Source: Mercenaria mercenaria (lineage: Eukaryota; Mollusca; Bivalvia; Venerida; Veneridae). Taken from it: DNA of 64,000 nucleotides. This document shows positions 1-12,369 of the stretch, in pieces (positions within the stretch are counted from its first letter, which is position 1; each line of letters begins with the position of its first letter). The notes below the pieces were generated by a model. The model had not been told where the DNA came from and made no database searches. It was given only the letters and a program-made list of their open reading frames with translations. Location of the stretch: positions 4,586,501 to 4,650,500 of the forward strand of contig NC_069367.1 of assembly GCF_021730395.1 (NCBI RefSeq), given 5' to 3'. Position numbers and translations under genes: made by a program.

Positions 1-883
1 ATGCTTAAAAATGATTGACTAGTATAAAAAATGATTGACTAGTAAAAAAACACAATGCAAAAATCTATCTATAATGCAATCTAACTAAAAGTCATATTAA
101 GCTTAAAAATGTTCCTTAACCTTACGTTTAAATGAATACATAGTGTTGGCATCCCTAACATTTTGTGGCAGACTGTTCATAAACAACAACCATTATAAGC
201 AAGTGTTTTTTCCCCAAAACCTTTGACCACTGGGAGAGCATATCTCTTACTATCTGACATTGAAAAACCTGTACCATAAAGGGAGGCATTTGCCTTTGCT
301 CTGAACCTTGTGAAATAATCATGAACAGTATTGATAGGGGTAAAGTGTTCACTTAAATATGAAGGAGCAAACTTAGAATTGATTTTATAAACATGACAGA
401 GAGTTAATGATTAACTCTACTTGAAACTGGTAACCAGTTAAGCCGTGAAAAATGCTCAATTCCAATGTGTGACATGGGATTTAAATTCAACACAAAACGT
501 ATAAGTTTATTTTGTGTGACCTGTAACTTATGTTTTAATTCCTGTGTTAAACTATTAAACCAAGTAGAAGAGGCATAGTCGAAATGACATTGTACAAGTG
601 ATGTAACTAAGAGCTTTTTTGTGTGCAAAGTGAGAAATTCACTTTTACGGTAGAGGAATTTTAACCGAGCATTGGATTTCTTAATAACAGACCTAGCCAT
701 TGACTCAAATGACAAACTTTGATCAATGGTTGCACCAAGATATTTAACTGAAGATTTGGATTCAATAGTTTGACCATTGCAATTTATATCAAGATTTCCA
801 TGTTTTTTTAACCTTTGCATTGACCCAGATATCCGTCTAATGATATGCTTCCCAAAATTGAGAAAAGACACATTACGAGGCAA
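1..883 (-). mobile_element. LINE (non-LTR retrotransposon) 3' end, 5'-truncated
   Basis: The minus strand from about 883 down to 108 encodes the C-terminal end of a LINE reverse-transcriptase polyprotein. Recognisable pieces are VKYLGATIDQSLSF, an HFDYASSTWFNSL stretch (typical of the thumb and post-RT region of jockey/CR1-like elements), a LNWLPVSSRV motif and a final PQNVRDANTMYSFKRKVKEH block ending in a stop near 108. One stop near 404 interrupts the frame, after which the same protein resumes in another frame. The copy is therefore dead and 5'-truncated, with the RT core missing. A short 3' UTR follows to position 1 and holds two copies of a roughly 20-bp unit containing ATGATTGACTAGT. 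The exact clade is not resolvable by eye. Confidence 0.8.
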
Positions 884-1556
884 TGTACAGAAGGTCTAAT
901 GGATTAAATCACGTTTATGAGATCAGTCTAGAATTGTGGAGCGAGTTTGACATTATCCGTAAAAATAAAATAGACATTAATATATATTTTACCGGATTTT
1001 TACCCATTTTCATTCAGATTTTAGGGCTACATTATATTTCAGAACCATATGGTTACACTGAAAAAAATATGTTTTGAAATAAACGTTTTTCGTGCATAAT
1101 TTCCTTCAATCCTTCTCAGACTTTTGTGAATTATTGCGTTTCAACCGCTAAATAGTTGAGGGCAAACTGTTGTATAATCAAAACACGAAATTGTTTTCGT
1201 GGCATTTCCTTAGAAGAAGATGTTCCTTCATTTTCAGATAATTAAAATTTGCATTTCGCAGAAAAGAGACAATCCCTTATTCACTCCTAAGGGAATGCGG
1301 TCAAAAACAAAATGTTTTCAGACAAAACTTATGTCTCATGAAGGTTTATTGGTGTGGTGAATGTTTCTGCGTATTCTGTTTATAATCAAATATAGATATT
1401 CGAGGCATCCGTCAGTCTTGCAGATTATAGAGATCGCCGTGGAAGGAGGAATTTATCGATGAAGAGAGTACCGTATGAAACGACTGCTGAGTACGATCCT
1501 TGACTTGCAAACTCAGTAGCAGACCTAACATGTATAGATGTCTTTAAATATTCAGT

Positions 1557-1847
1557 AGTCCGCCCGCTTAGCTCACTAGGGAGAGCGCAGATCTACGGAT
1601 CTCGGGGTCGCGAGTTCGATCCTCGGGCGGGGCGTATGTTCTCTGTGACGATTTGATAAAAGACATTGTGTCTGACATCATTCGTCCTCCACCTCTAATT
1701 CATGTTGGGAAGTTGGCAGTTACTTGCGGAGAACATGTTTGTACTGGTACAGAATCCAGGAACACCGGTTAGGTTAACTGCCTGCCGTTACATAACTGAA
1801 ATCCTGTTGAAAAACGGCGTTAAACCCAAAACAAACAAACAAACAAA
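1557..1847 (+). mobile_element. tRNA-derived SINE (family 2), intact copy
   Basis: The head carries Pol III-type boxes: an A-box-like TAGCTCACTAGGGAG and a B-box-like GAGTTCGATCC. The body contains GTACTGGTACAGAATCCAGG, the tail contains GCCTGCCGTTACATAACTGA, and a CAAA-rich end follows. An 11-bp target-site duplication, AAATATTCAGT, lies at 1546-1556 and 1848-1858. The paralogous copy B lacks the insert, so insertion came after the segmental duplication. It is called a SINE rather than a tRNA gene because the non-tRNA body and the tail recur at 24.6, 26.1 and 41.2 kb. Confidence 0.85.
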
Positions 1848-2432
1848 AAATATTCAGTGAAAGGCGCTTTTTTGACATTGCATGTGGATTATTGCTGCCC
1901 ACTTATTAGGTTTGTCCGTCCAGTCTTACAAACTATCTGTTCACAGCTTCTTAATCCTAGCGACACTTGTTGTTTCCACAGAGTCCAATTATCAGGGATC
2001 AAGATTGATGCTAATTGCTTTCATGTGTCTGCGATATTTGCCTCTCGACCAAGATGCCAGTTTTCACGTCTTTCCTTGTTACATTTTTGTTTGGCTTTCG
2101 AATTTGCACTACGACAGAATTTTATATGGATGGATTGTCTAATTGTGGGATCTACTTATATAAATTTACATTTGCCTATTGCAACTGACATTGAATCGAG
2201 CAGACCTGAAAATTCGGACAGAGTTGATTAATTTCCTAATTTCTTGCTTTATAAATAAACTTGATTTTTTATTTATCTTCCTTAAGTAGCTCCATTCAGT
2301 AGGTGGATAAAATGTAGTTTGTAGTTTGACGTCATGCTTTTGAATCCATGATGGGCAGGTCTTAAAGTCCATTTTAACTGCATGAGCTGCTTTAATATCT
2401 AAATTCTGGTTTACTTTATCGGACCTTAAATC

Positions 2433-2505
2433 GTGGCCTCAACGCGAGACTAGTCTATCTGCTTCTATTTCTATATGCACATAGACTAGTTACGCGTTGA
2501 GGCGA
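2433..2505. mobile_element. Short foldback insertion
   Basis: The arms GCCTCAACGCGAGACTAGTC and its near reverse complement at 2484-2505 form a hairpin of about 73 bp. Copy B of the segmental duplication (near 18780-18810) has no hairpin at the matching place. This suggests a small MITE or a local inversion-duplication gained in copy A. Confidence 0.5.
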
Positions 2506-2562
2506 CGAAATGGTGTTATTATTGTTACATGATTTCTGCAAAGGCATTGATTGCGCATGCAT

Positions 2563-2641
2563 ATATCGAGGGTTGAACGCAATACTGCCGTAACTCCAAT
2601 TAGATAAAGAAGAAGTTACGGCAGATTGCGCTAAACCCTCG
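2563..2641. mobile_element. Short foldback insertion
   Basis: The arms CGAGGGTTGAACGCAATACT plus GCCGTAACT pair with AGTTACGGCAGATTGCG plus CTAAACCCTCG. The matching place in copy B (near 18855) reads straight through without the hairpin, so this 79-bp foldback looks like an insertion specific to copy A. Confidence 0.5.
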
Positions 2642-3765
2642 ACATAGTTCGATAGCTTTATCTTTTTACAATTATTATACGAGAATTCCGTGTTTTACAT
2701 AGCATGCCTTTTGATACCATTGCCTGTGTAAGGAATTCTCCCGGTAGGAATTACTTTCATTTAAACTGTCCAGTAACTGCTTAACGAGTAAGGGTTTGTG
2801 CAAATTAACCGGTTTAGACTCGCCAGTGGTATTTAGTTGTCATTGACTCTGCAATGCGGTGCCACACAGTGTTCATCTGTTCACTTCGTCCTGTTCGCAT
2901 ATATGTTTTACTTTGTCTATGAATGTATGTATATATATTTATATATCATTTATGTACAAATCCATGCATACAATGTACACTGTTGTATTATTACATTATG
3001 AGAGGCCAACGTTCTTGGAAAATGATTTTTCCATATAATTAAGGCTTATGATCAATCCATATTTGATTTATGTTTGAATGTCACTCGATTTTCTATCTGT
3101 CTTGATACGTTATCCGATAATTTGATTACTATATACACTTCTTTAAATAACTAAATACGATTCCATCACAGACAAAGTTCAGAATGAGTCGCGCAGTAAA
3201 AGGGTTCAATACGCTGGATGTTTCAACCATGTATCGAAAGCAGAATAACAATTTATTTTGAAATTTCAAGTTTACTCAAGATTTACAAATTGAGTTTTTA
3301 TTTTTCACAGATCTTTTTAATGTGGCACAGAGAAATAAATAACGCAGCTTGGGCAAGTACATATGTGCCCAAGTAGTGTGTCATTTGTGTATCTGACTCA
3401 TAACAAAATAGTGCCAGGAGACGTTGTTATGTTCATCCATTGCATGAGGATTAATATCACTCAAACTATACCTTTAAGTATTATGTCAAATAGTTTGCCA
3501 AGACTGGATTTATTGCTTCAGTTTATATTTACCATGTACTGAAGTGGACGATACTTCGCATTTATACAACTTTTGTATTGTAATCAAACTTCCTACAATG
3601 AGGCACTTTTTGTACAAGATGCAAAGTACATAGTATCAACCTAACCGTTAACTTTTTATCAGGGGAGTGCATGGTAGACACTCAGTAGACAGATCAAATG
3701 TACAGGAGAAACATACACAAGACCCTTACATTTACCGCCCCCATCCCCACGCTAAATGAACATAT

Positions 3766-6225
3766 ATATGACCTGAAAAAGAAAAAATACACATCCGGCA
3801 TATATATCCGAATGTGATTCGTTTAGTTCGCCTTTTTTAAATCGATAGCATTGTACCTTTACGTCACAAAAGCGGCGATGCTGAAGCTGTTTTTGAACCA
3901 CGTCTATACATGTTACTCCTTTTCAGTAACCTTTTTCCAATACGAGGTATTAATTTAGGCAACAAGTCGGTAAAATACACTGAATGAACTTGATTACGTT
4001 GGCCACATGACCGAGAATTTTTCAAGATTAAAGGTTGATTTTAATACTGTTGAAACGGTTGTTAAAGATAAAATAATTGTCATTTCAAGCTTAAATGAAT
4101 GCACACTACATTTAGGTGGATGTGACAAAAACGGAACCCTCATTGTCCTGCCTAAAATTCAGTGCCTTTTGCTGCAGACTTTCCTTTAAAGTGGCATTAT
4201 GCGCATCTTACTACACTTAGTGTGTTTTTGGTGAATGTTTTATAAAAGCAATTTTCGGTTGCTGTTCATTTAAATGAGTTAAATTAACGATAATGCCGCA
4301 TAAGTATTTGAAGTTGATGCTTTATAAATAAAGAAATAGGACTAATAAAATAATAGTTATTTTCTTCAATCTTCTACCCAGTGATCTCCCTTACATATAG
4401 TGAAAATTTTCTGAAGTTGAAGGGAAGCAACTCCTGCGTGCCTTTTGACTTTTCTTAAAAAGACTGCCCCAGTCAAAAAAAGAAAAGTCATATTTGGAAA
4501 GTTATTATTTCGTACTGGTAACAGAAAGAGTTTGGTATATTGGGTTAAAAGCTATAATTTCCTCCGCCCTTTTAGGACACATATTTATTTCAGCTGGATT
4601 TTTACTTGAAAAATGCGCATAATTCCACTTTAAATAATGTATCTCATGTTTAGCTTTCATTAGGTAAAACGTGACTGACTTGAGGTTGAGTTATTGGGGT
4701 CGCTCATTTTAAATCATTGATTGAAGGTCATAAGTTCAATTCCCGGAACCGACCATGCCTCTTCAGTTGAAAAAAATCGGTAATTTCTTAGGAAATATGT
4801 GAGTGTAGAATTAGTTTTTCCAAGGAACGGAGACAAGAATTATCAACTGCCTGTCTGTAAATAACTGAGATGGTGTTTAAATGACGGGCATTAAACCCTT
4901 TAAATAAATAATAGATAAATTCAAATACATGTAAAGGATCAGACTGAAGACTCCCTATTAAAAAAAACAAACAGAAAAAAACAATAGGCTAGGGCTAAAC
5001 TAAAAAATATATAATGGACTTAGATCTGTGATCATAGTTAAATTACGGAAAATTGGATATTCAACTGTTTTGTCTGCGGAAATTAACATAAAGATTAATC
5101 GTAAAAGGATTTTATAATGCATTCTGTAAAGTTTTAATATCAGATTTTTATGGATATTACAAAGACAAGTATTGTGTAGCTTGAAGGTTCCATGATTGCG
5201 TGGCTGGAAATTACTATAGACACAAATGACTGTATCTTTTCACTTTTCCCTCGTCGATAATAATTGTCAAAACAAACAAAAAACGCTCTTCCCATTTGGA
5301 CGTTTTTGAAATATGAGTATTTTCTTTTTTAAACAATGTACCATTTATATTCACGTTAGTGTACATTTTCAATTGTATATATACAAGGACGGGGATACTG
5401 GGCCTATTTTTAGACGTGATTACTCTTGTTACATTGTTATTTCAAAGATAGAGTGATAGCACATGCTGTGTGTGCGTGCGTGCGTGCGTGGGTGGGTGCG
5501 TTTGTGACATAGTGTTGGGAGGATCAATTAATTTTTAACACAAGGTGACGTAAAGATAAAGCCAAAAAGTACAAATTCAACTCTTTCAAGCGACAAAAAG
5601 CTAGCGGATGGGACGGGGCTAACCTGTCGTGATTACTCAAAAAGTAGCTTCAGTATCGCCGCTTTTGTTACGTGAATGTATAACTCTATCGATTTAAAAA
5701 ATGTAAAGGTAAACAGTAGTAAGTTTGTGTTAATCTCCAATCTTTTGATAATGCAGGGAGTTGTTAAAAAAATATAAAGAGCTATGGATTTGACACTGTT
5801 TCCATATTTGATGGTGTCCATACTGGGTTGACACTGAGAGGGATCTATTTTTAGAAACTAGGACTGTATATCTCAAATGATGTCAGTGTGACGTAAATGT
5901 AAAGACCGTTGCAGTGCAAAGATCATTTCCGCTGAATAAATACTTTTTTGAACACATTGTCTAGCTTGACAATATATTACAGCGTGATGAACAGTACTAT
6001 TAATTTGCTTCTCATATAAGACATTTTGATTGTCCCACTTATATATATTTTACCAGATGATTAGTTATTTTTCTTTCAGGTGTAAGTTTCTAATTATAAG
6101 TACATTGCTTACATTTGAAGATCTGTGTGTGATCTTGGACAGTAGTTTACATGTACTAATTTTTTATTTAGTAGTATGCAAGGAAAGTTTCTGAAAGAAA
6201 AGTAGTACTACGTGTGTTTTCTATG
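3766..6225. other. Intergenic, no gene recognised
   Basis: This is AT-rich sequence with only short open frames and no recognised protein. A short TGCG/TGGG-rich microsatellite lies at about 5469-5500. It is the segment present in copy A of the duplication and absent from copy B. Confidence 0.5.
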
Positions 6226-6408
6226 TTGCATACTGCGTATTAATTCCTGTAAACATGTTTTGAAAAGCAATCGACTCCCATTACGTGGTTGAAACACTAT
6301 TCTGCTACAAGCATCAAACATGAAATTGTATGAAATTCATTTCTGTAAATTATTCAGGAGGATGGTCTCTGTTTGACAGATAATAGAAAGTTCCCATTTT
6401 CTTGGCAG

Positions 6409-6478
6409 AGAGAAATCTTTAATCAAGCAGAAGATAAGATGAAACAAAATAAAAAATACCTGCCTTTATATGAGACGG
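6409..6478 (+). other. Exon-like remnant of unknown gene, copy A
   Basis: These 70 bases sit between an acceptor-like TCTTGGCAG and a donor-like GTAAGA and read 23 codons plus one base, beginning REIFNQAEDKMKQ. The same frame is preserved in copy B (20428-20496, REIFNQTEDKIKQ) behind a similar acceptor, but the donor is lost there. Flanking homology spans 6226-6478. I do not recognise the protein. Preservation of reading frame and acceptor in both copies argues for a former or active coding exon, but partner exons are not identified. Confidence 0.3.
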
Positions 6479-6589
6479 GTAAGATTTCCCATCGAAGAAA
6501 TTTCTTATTAAAGCTCCAGACATGTTTGTGTAAAGTTGAAAATTAATCAGTGGTCAGGGATGAATACTGTAACAATGAATGGAGTAAAA

Positions 6590-7030
6590 GATTGTAACAT
6601 TTTTATATGTTGGATCCTAAATTAATGTTGTATGTATTTTGAATCTCTTGTCTTCACGGGGACAGACACAGTATAATAGTGAATGTAAATATGTTGAATA
6701 TCATGTCCTAAAGGGAAGCAGACAACAATATTTTAAAGTAATATGTATGTTGAATTTCCTGTCCTAAAGTAAGCAGACAACAATGTCTTAAAGTAATATG
6801 AATTTTGAATTGGTTTAGTACGTATCTTGAATCTTCTGTCGCTACGAAAGCGGAGGACAATATAGTAATGTAGCATGTCTGTAAAAACTTGCACAAAAGG
6901 AATCAGCCATTAATATAGTAATGCAGTATGTTTAATCTCGTTTCCCGATGAAAGCAGACGACAATATCGTAATGCTCTATGTCTGCCGAATGTTATGTCC
7001 TGATGGAAACGGATAACAATATAGTAACAA
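6590..7030. repeat. Degenerate minisatellite, period about 65 bp
   Basis: A unit resembling CTGTCCTAAAG-GAAGCAGACAACAATAT-TAAAGTAATATG recurs about six times with strong decay. Small ORFs here come from the repeat and have no protein-like features. Confidence 0.55.
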
Positions 7031-8430
7031 ATGATGTAGGAATATTTTCACTGGTTGAAGATGTAGATGGAAATATCTGGCTCGATGGTAACCGTTTAGA
7101 CGGTAACGAGGCTCCGTCGAATTACCTCCAAACAGTTACGGAGACTATAGTGAAATAGTGCTTAATAGAAAAGCATTAGTTTGATTAAATTTCTTCTGTT
7201 CGTTCTAGAATAAGGCATGCAAGTAAACGAATCTGTTACTGGCTTTTGTTGAGGGTGGAAATAGCCGGTTCTTGAGGAACTATTTTGCAGTGAATCATTG
7301 CCGCGCAAACAGTTACCTTTGAGCGAAATATTGCAAACCATACCGTCACCCAGTGAAAGATTCTTGTACTCTACACGAAGGAGAATTATTTCGGAGTAAA
7401 TTGTTACTTCTGAGATTTGGTGTTGCATTATTTTAATATATTTACCGTACTATTAGTCTTGATCGAATTGTTATAACAATTCCCGCTATTTATGTTTTAT
7501 ATGGAAAAAGAGACATGTTCTGCAAATCAGGGGAATCCGATGCTTTATAGGTTCTGTCATTTGTGTATGAAGTAGAAGAAAAACATTTTGTCATTATTTG
7601 TCTGCAAATATCAATGTTGGTAATATAAATTGCTGAATATGTAAGAATTTAATGTCTAGATTCATAGTTACCGTAACTGACTGATCGAGATGAATTTTTA
7701 GTTTTTTAACCTTGCCAATTACAAGAGAACATTCGAAGAGTGACTTGCAAACACATTTATAAAACTTTAGAAATAGGATTGAGAAAGATGATTCCGGTTT
7801 TATTTGCCAATATCTGACTCTGACTTCAGAGTTAGACACGAGACTTTTTTCTTTCAATTCGTATACTTTTATATGGAAACGAGTTACGACGGGTCATTTG
7901 GTATATAAAAATAGTAATGAACTACGTTAGACCCTTCTCCAAACTGTTTTCGTATGCAAAAGTAAGAGCTCAAATTAAATACATTAATTCTCATTTAATC
8001 CGTTTTGAAGTTTGAAAATTTTATAGAATAGAAAAAGTGGAAACTACACAGGTCGTTCAACTCGAGAAAAACGAAAATGTTGCAGGCTCGGTTTGACTGA
8101 GACTGTTCATGGACGGTAGTGGAAATGCATGCATTTTATAGGGCGTACTTCGTGGAATGAAATGCTTCAGTTAAAGTTAAAGCAGTCTGGACATTAATTT
8201 TCATATGCAGTAAAACCTGTATTTGGGGACTACATTAGGGAATAGCAAATTTGTCTCTTATGACCATTTCATTTTTTTTTTACTTTTTACCACAGAAAGG
8301 TACTGAAACACTAGCTTACTAATACCATGTTTCAACTGGTCTCTTCATAGATGAGGTCTCTCAATGAAGTTTGACTGTATATCTTGCTAGCAATGATTAT
8401 ATCAGCTAGTTGCCAATTATCAAGATATTT
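7031..8430. other. Intergenic, nothing recognised
   Basis: No gene or intact repeat is seen. A dispersed motif, GCAGGCTCGGTTTGACTGAG followed by a TGTTCATGGACGG tail, occurs near 8083-8118. It recurs near 10520-10555 and, decayed, near 15537-15570. Confidence 0.45.
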
Positions 8431-8431
8431 T

Positions 8432-8485
8432 TTTTTTGTTGGATTTAACGTCGCACCGACACATGATAGGTCATATGGCGACTTT
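8432..8485 (-). mobile_element. SINE family 1, 3'-end fragment
   Basis: This is the minus-strand tail of the SINE seen complete at 17331-17590. It holds the complement of GTCGCCATATGACCTATCAT and the GACGTTAAA end. Confidence 0.6.
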
Positions 8486-8531
8486 ATTATCAATTATCAA
8501 GATAATGAAAACACGATATAAACTGAATCTA

Positions 8532-8537
8532 TTTATT
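8532..8537 (-). promoter_or_regulatory. Poly(A) signal AATAAA of the glycine-rich gene
   Basis: AATAAA on the minus strand lies about 97 bases past the stop codon at 8634-8636, a normal distance for this gene. Confidence 0.6.
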
Positions 8538-8633
8538 AAACATTTTAAAGCATCAAAACAATGTGTCGGTTAGGTGTCTTATCCGTTTGCCAGTCGTTGA
8601 AAAACGCATCGCCTGCATCTGACAACTCGTCAC

Positions 8634-9699
8634 TTAGTATTTCTTCCAGCCGCGGCCGCCACCGCCACCACCACCATAACCTCCGCCGTACCCGCCACCA
8701 TACCCTCCGCCGTATCCGCCGCCGTATCCGCCACCATATCCTCCGCCGTATCCGCCACCATAACCGCCACCATACCCTCCGCCGTACCCTCCGCCATAAC
8801 CTCCACCTCCGCCGCCACCGCCGCCTCCCCCGTATCCGCGTCCCCACTTACACTTCTTGCATCTTTTCTTCCAGAATGCTACAGTTACAGAATCAAAACA
8901 TTATATTTTCACCTAGAAAGATGCGTTTGGTAGTACACTATTATCTGATATCTCAACTGTTTTACTAACCGAATTCGTGACAGGTTTTAATGATTTTATT
9001 TATTTTGCAAAATCGAAATATAATCAGTACCTCATTCAACATGTCATCACAGGTTGTATCAGGCATTTTAAGTGTAATTTAAGATCATTTATATAATATT
9101 GATTTACATTGTATCCCTGGAAAATCCCTGTGTGAATGTTCTTCCGGCTAAGATTTGGAAACATGTTTACAACATTTCTTAGTATTCGTGCATGAACGAG
9201 ATTGACTAAGTAGTTTTTAAAGTTTGATATGGATCCAGCCCTACCAGAAATAGCAGTAGTTTTTTTTCTGACCATTGACAAAATTGTTGTAACTTAATTA
9301 CAACAGGAAAAATTCCCTATCAAAACATGTTTGACTAATTATTCAAAACTAATGGACATAGTTTGAAATTGAAGGAAAGTTACTGTTGTTACAGTAATAG
9401 AAAATGTGGATCGAATAGTAGCACCGTTTATTTCTTCTGAGATTTAAATCCGGTGAAGAGTTTGGAATGAATATAAATATACAATATCAGAGAGATATAA
9501 AAGTGAAGACATATTTTACATCAAAAACATTTTTTTTTATTTTCTGATTTTCACAAGCATCAAAGAACTTGTCGTATGATTTTTCACTATATCATACAAT
9601 GTCAGATGTTTTGTTGAAACTCTGATAGATAAAAACTTTATTTAAGGGTAGTTTCTTTAAATACTACATATATGTCATAAATCGGTTGTTTTTTTTTTT

Positions 9700-9739
<40 letters not shown>

Positions 9740-11898
9740 GCGAGAGGGGGAAACACTGTTGTAAAGTTGATTTATTGATGGGTCCCACCTGTACATTTCA
9801 TTAAACAGGGGAAAAAAGATATCCCTGATAACAATGACTATAAACCAGTTTAAGTCATTATTAAAACAATATTGTTCAACTTGTTATGCAATTAGTTATG
9901 AAACGTTCTAATATAGTATAAGAACCAATTGATTATTTGCCGCTCGTAGTTATTTCGCGGGAATTAAATCATCTTTGTCAAGATTAATTTGTTAAAGACA
10001 CGCATTAAACACTCCAAATGGGTCCATTGAGAGAAAGAAACATCGTGAAATTATTCTACACGGCGTAAAACCGATCAGGAGTTATAAAGTTGATTTATTG
10101 ATGGGTCCCACCTGTACATATCATTAAACAGGAAAAAAAGGTATCCCTGATAACAATGACTATAACCAGTTTAAGTCATATTAAAACAATATTGTTCAAC
10201 TTGTTATGCAAACAGTTATGAAACGTTCTAATATAGTATAAGAGCCAATTGATTATTTGCCGCTCGTAATTATTTCGCGGGAATTAAATCATCTTTGTCA
10301 TAATTTATTTGTTAAAGACACGCATTAAACACTCCAAATGGGTCCATTGAGAGAAAGAAACATCGTGAAATTATTCTACACGGCGTAAAACCGATCAGGA
10401 GTGTCTTAATTAATTCTGCTATGTAATAATTAGATTAAAATATATCACTTATACCAAATAGTAAAATTGAAAAAGTGGACAATCACAGGTCGCCCAAAAC
10501 GACAAAAACAAAAATTTTGCAGGCTCAGTTTGATTGAGCCTGTTCATGGACGGAAGTGTAGATATAATATACCGTCCATAAAAACCGGCTTACGATCCTA
10601 AGTTAAAATAATGGTGTTGCCCTAAACAAAAACAATGGACAGAGCTAAACAAACATGAATTTAGAGAGGGGATCTTAGGTTATGGAGAAGTACACTTTTT
10701 GGTCGTCGACACCTTAAACATGTGTATCTCACATATCAAAATTAAGCATGTTAAGTGAATAGGTACATTTTTCAGAACAGGCGAAGTTTTATACAGCAAA
10801 GTTAGGTATGATTCAAATCAGTTGAAGTAGTTCCATATCATAAAAGCTGCAGTTTGATTCAACTAATCCATAAAAGAGATTTTCCTAAATTTCGATTTTT
10901 TACAGGACATACAGAAATGAACTTTTCATGATTTTAAAGTTTCGAAAGTGGGGGTAGGATCTTTTTGAATTTTATAATAATGTATATCATTTTGAAAATG
11001 GGGCATATTTACAGTTTCGAAACATATTTAGAAAATCGAAGGTATATTTATGAAAATAAAAAAAATAGTTGAAGGTATGAACTTATTTTTTAAAACCTCA
11101 AGAAAATCAGACCTGGTGAAAGAAACAGTTAAATATTCAGAACATAATCGAGAGCAACTCATTATCAAGTGTATTATTGCATTAGATTATTTCTCTTTTA
11201 TGAAATGATAACAGAAAAAAATCTATTCTCAATAATACAAGAATTCTAATTTATGTCTCGTGTTTGGCTTTTTAGCCTTTGAGTTAATTCGATATCATGG
11301 TAAAAGTTTTCCCATGGTCCTTAAACACGATACCACAAAGTCCTAAGATAAGATCAAAAGTATCTGAAAAAGTATTGCAACGAGTCAGGGGCATTGACGG
11401 CTCATGGGCACTCGATAATAAATTATATTTATCTGCATTAACTTTGCATACTATGGAGACTATCTTTAAAGTGAAATTTTACAAGAAAATGAAGTACACT
11501 TGTAGTATATTTTACTTTCTATATTATAGATTTAGAACAAAATGCTGTTGTTGTTTTTTCTTAAATTGAATGGCGAACTTTCTTTAACAAAGGTAAAAAC
11601 ACAAAGGGATATAAGTAGTATGAAATATTTTAAGGAAAAATGTTAGAAACCTAAGAATTCTCGTCTTTGAAACAGTATCTTATTTTCTTTAATCTGCTTT
11701 TTTAAATCTTTTGGAATTAATTATGTGAAAAAGATTAAATGTAGTCAGTCTTACTTTCTAACTGGTAGAAAAACAACAAAATTTCTAAACATAATTTCTC
11801 CCGTTATCATTATAAACTAAAAACAAGAACATGTACTTACCATCGCTGTTAGCTACAAACACTACCACCAGCAAGAGAATAACGGCGTAGAATTTCAT
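8634..11898 (-). CDS. Secreted Gly-Tyr-rich protein, shematrin-like (2 exons)
   Basis: Exon 1 is 11841-11898 and exon 2 is 8634-8878; the intron has a GTAAGT donor and a CTGTAG acceptor. The 58-base first exon ends in phase 1 and joins in frame to give 100 residues. Residues 1-18 (MKFYAVILLLVVVFVANS) are a clear signal peptide. A basic segment with a CKKC pair follows (FWKKRCKKCKWGRGY), then eleven glycines, ten GGGY units, seven glycines and a basic-aromatic end RGWKKY. Shematrins of pearl-oyster mantle are known to have a signal peptide, an N-terminal basic domain, Gly-rich repeats and a short basic C-terminus ending in tyrosine. Assignment as a shell-matrix protein is inference from this architecture; a glycine-rich cuticle-like or antimicrobial peptide is the alternative. 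A TATA box and a poly(A) signal frame the gene. The 3-kb intron holds a long G tract and a 322-bp tandem duplication. Confidence 0.85.
9711..9740. repeat. Poly-G tract (30 bp) after T-rich run
   Basis: Thirty consecutive G residues follow a T-rich run inside the intron of the glycine-rich gene. On the transcribed (minus) strand this is a C run. The length may include assembly or sequencing error, since such homopolymers are hard to read. Confidence 0.8.
9758..10402. repeat. Tandem duplication of about 322 bp, two copies
   Basis: Copy 1 (about 9758-10080) and copy 2 (about 10080-10402) both run from AAGTTGATTTATTGATGGG to AAAACCGATCAGGAGT. They differ by a handful of substitutions and small indels. 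The duplication lies within the intron of the glycine-rich gene. Confidence 0.85.
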
Positions 11899-11972
11899 TG
11901 TGGTTGTCTTAGTCAGGCAGAAGACTTCAAAAGACGATGTTGATGATCTGACAACTGCAGCATTCGAAAGCC

Positions 11973-11980
11973 CTTTTATA
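11973..11980 (-). promoter_or_regulatory. TATA box of the glycine-rich gene
   Basis: TATAAAAG on the minus strand lies 75 bases upstream of the start codon. This places transcription start near 11945 and leaves a roughly 45-base 5' UTR. A strong TATA box suits a highly expressed, tissue-restricted secretory gene (inference). Confidence 0.65.
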
Positions 11981-12369
11981 CTTTATCTCAGTTGACACCG
12001 TACGTGACGTACATTGAGGTCACGCACAAAATTTAATGCAACAAGACAGCTTTGTTATTGATGTACGATTTATTTGTTTTCATTCACTCGTTAATCAATG
12101 AAAATTAGAAATATGGAGAAATTACATAAATAGATTTTCGTGCCAGTTAGTGATTTTCAGATATCTAATTTGATTTATTTACCGCCGATTCAGAGCGCTG
12201 ACATAATAAATGTTAACGAAGATTTGGGTCAACAGTTTTGTTTCTTATACAACGATATATGTAGAGCAATATTTATGTTAACTTTTAACATGTCTATCAA
12301 GTGACTCGGGGATCTCGAGAGTAATGTTCCACTTGTATGCATTTATTTTACTTCTGTTTTGTTGCATTC

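Larger units (their letters stand above)
1074..3765. repeat. Diverged segmental duplication, copy A
   Basis: This stretch aligns colinearly with 17883-20175. Shared landmarks include GTTGTATAATCAAAACACGA, AACCGGTTTAGACT with CCAGTGGTATTT, and the CACTCAGTAGAC stretch near 3675 and 20085. Divergence is clear by eye but long runs remain alignable. Copy A carries a SINE and two short foldback insertions that copy B lacks. Copy B carries a foldback MITE that copy A lacks. The homology resumes at 6226-6478 against 20243-20496, so about 2.4 kb was gained in A or lost in B. Confidence 0.75.

Noticed and set aside
1557-1640. tRNA gene
   Set aside because: It has a SINE body, an 11-bp target duplication and an absent paralogous site.
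8561-8968. His/Arg-rich plus-strand frame
   Set aside because: It is the antisense of the glycine-rich exon; the minus strand has signal peptide, splice sites, TATA box and poly(A) signal.
11297-11569. 90-codon plus-strand frame
   Set aside because: It lies in the intron of the glycine-rich gene with no protein-like features or splice context.
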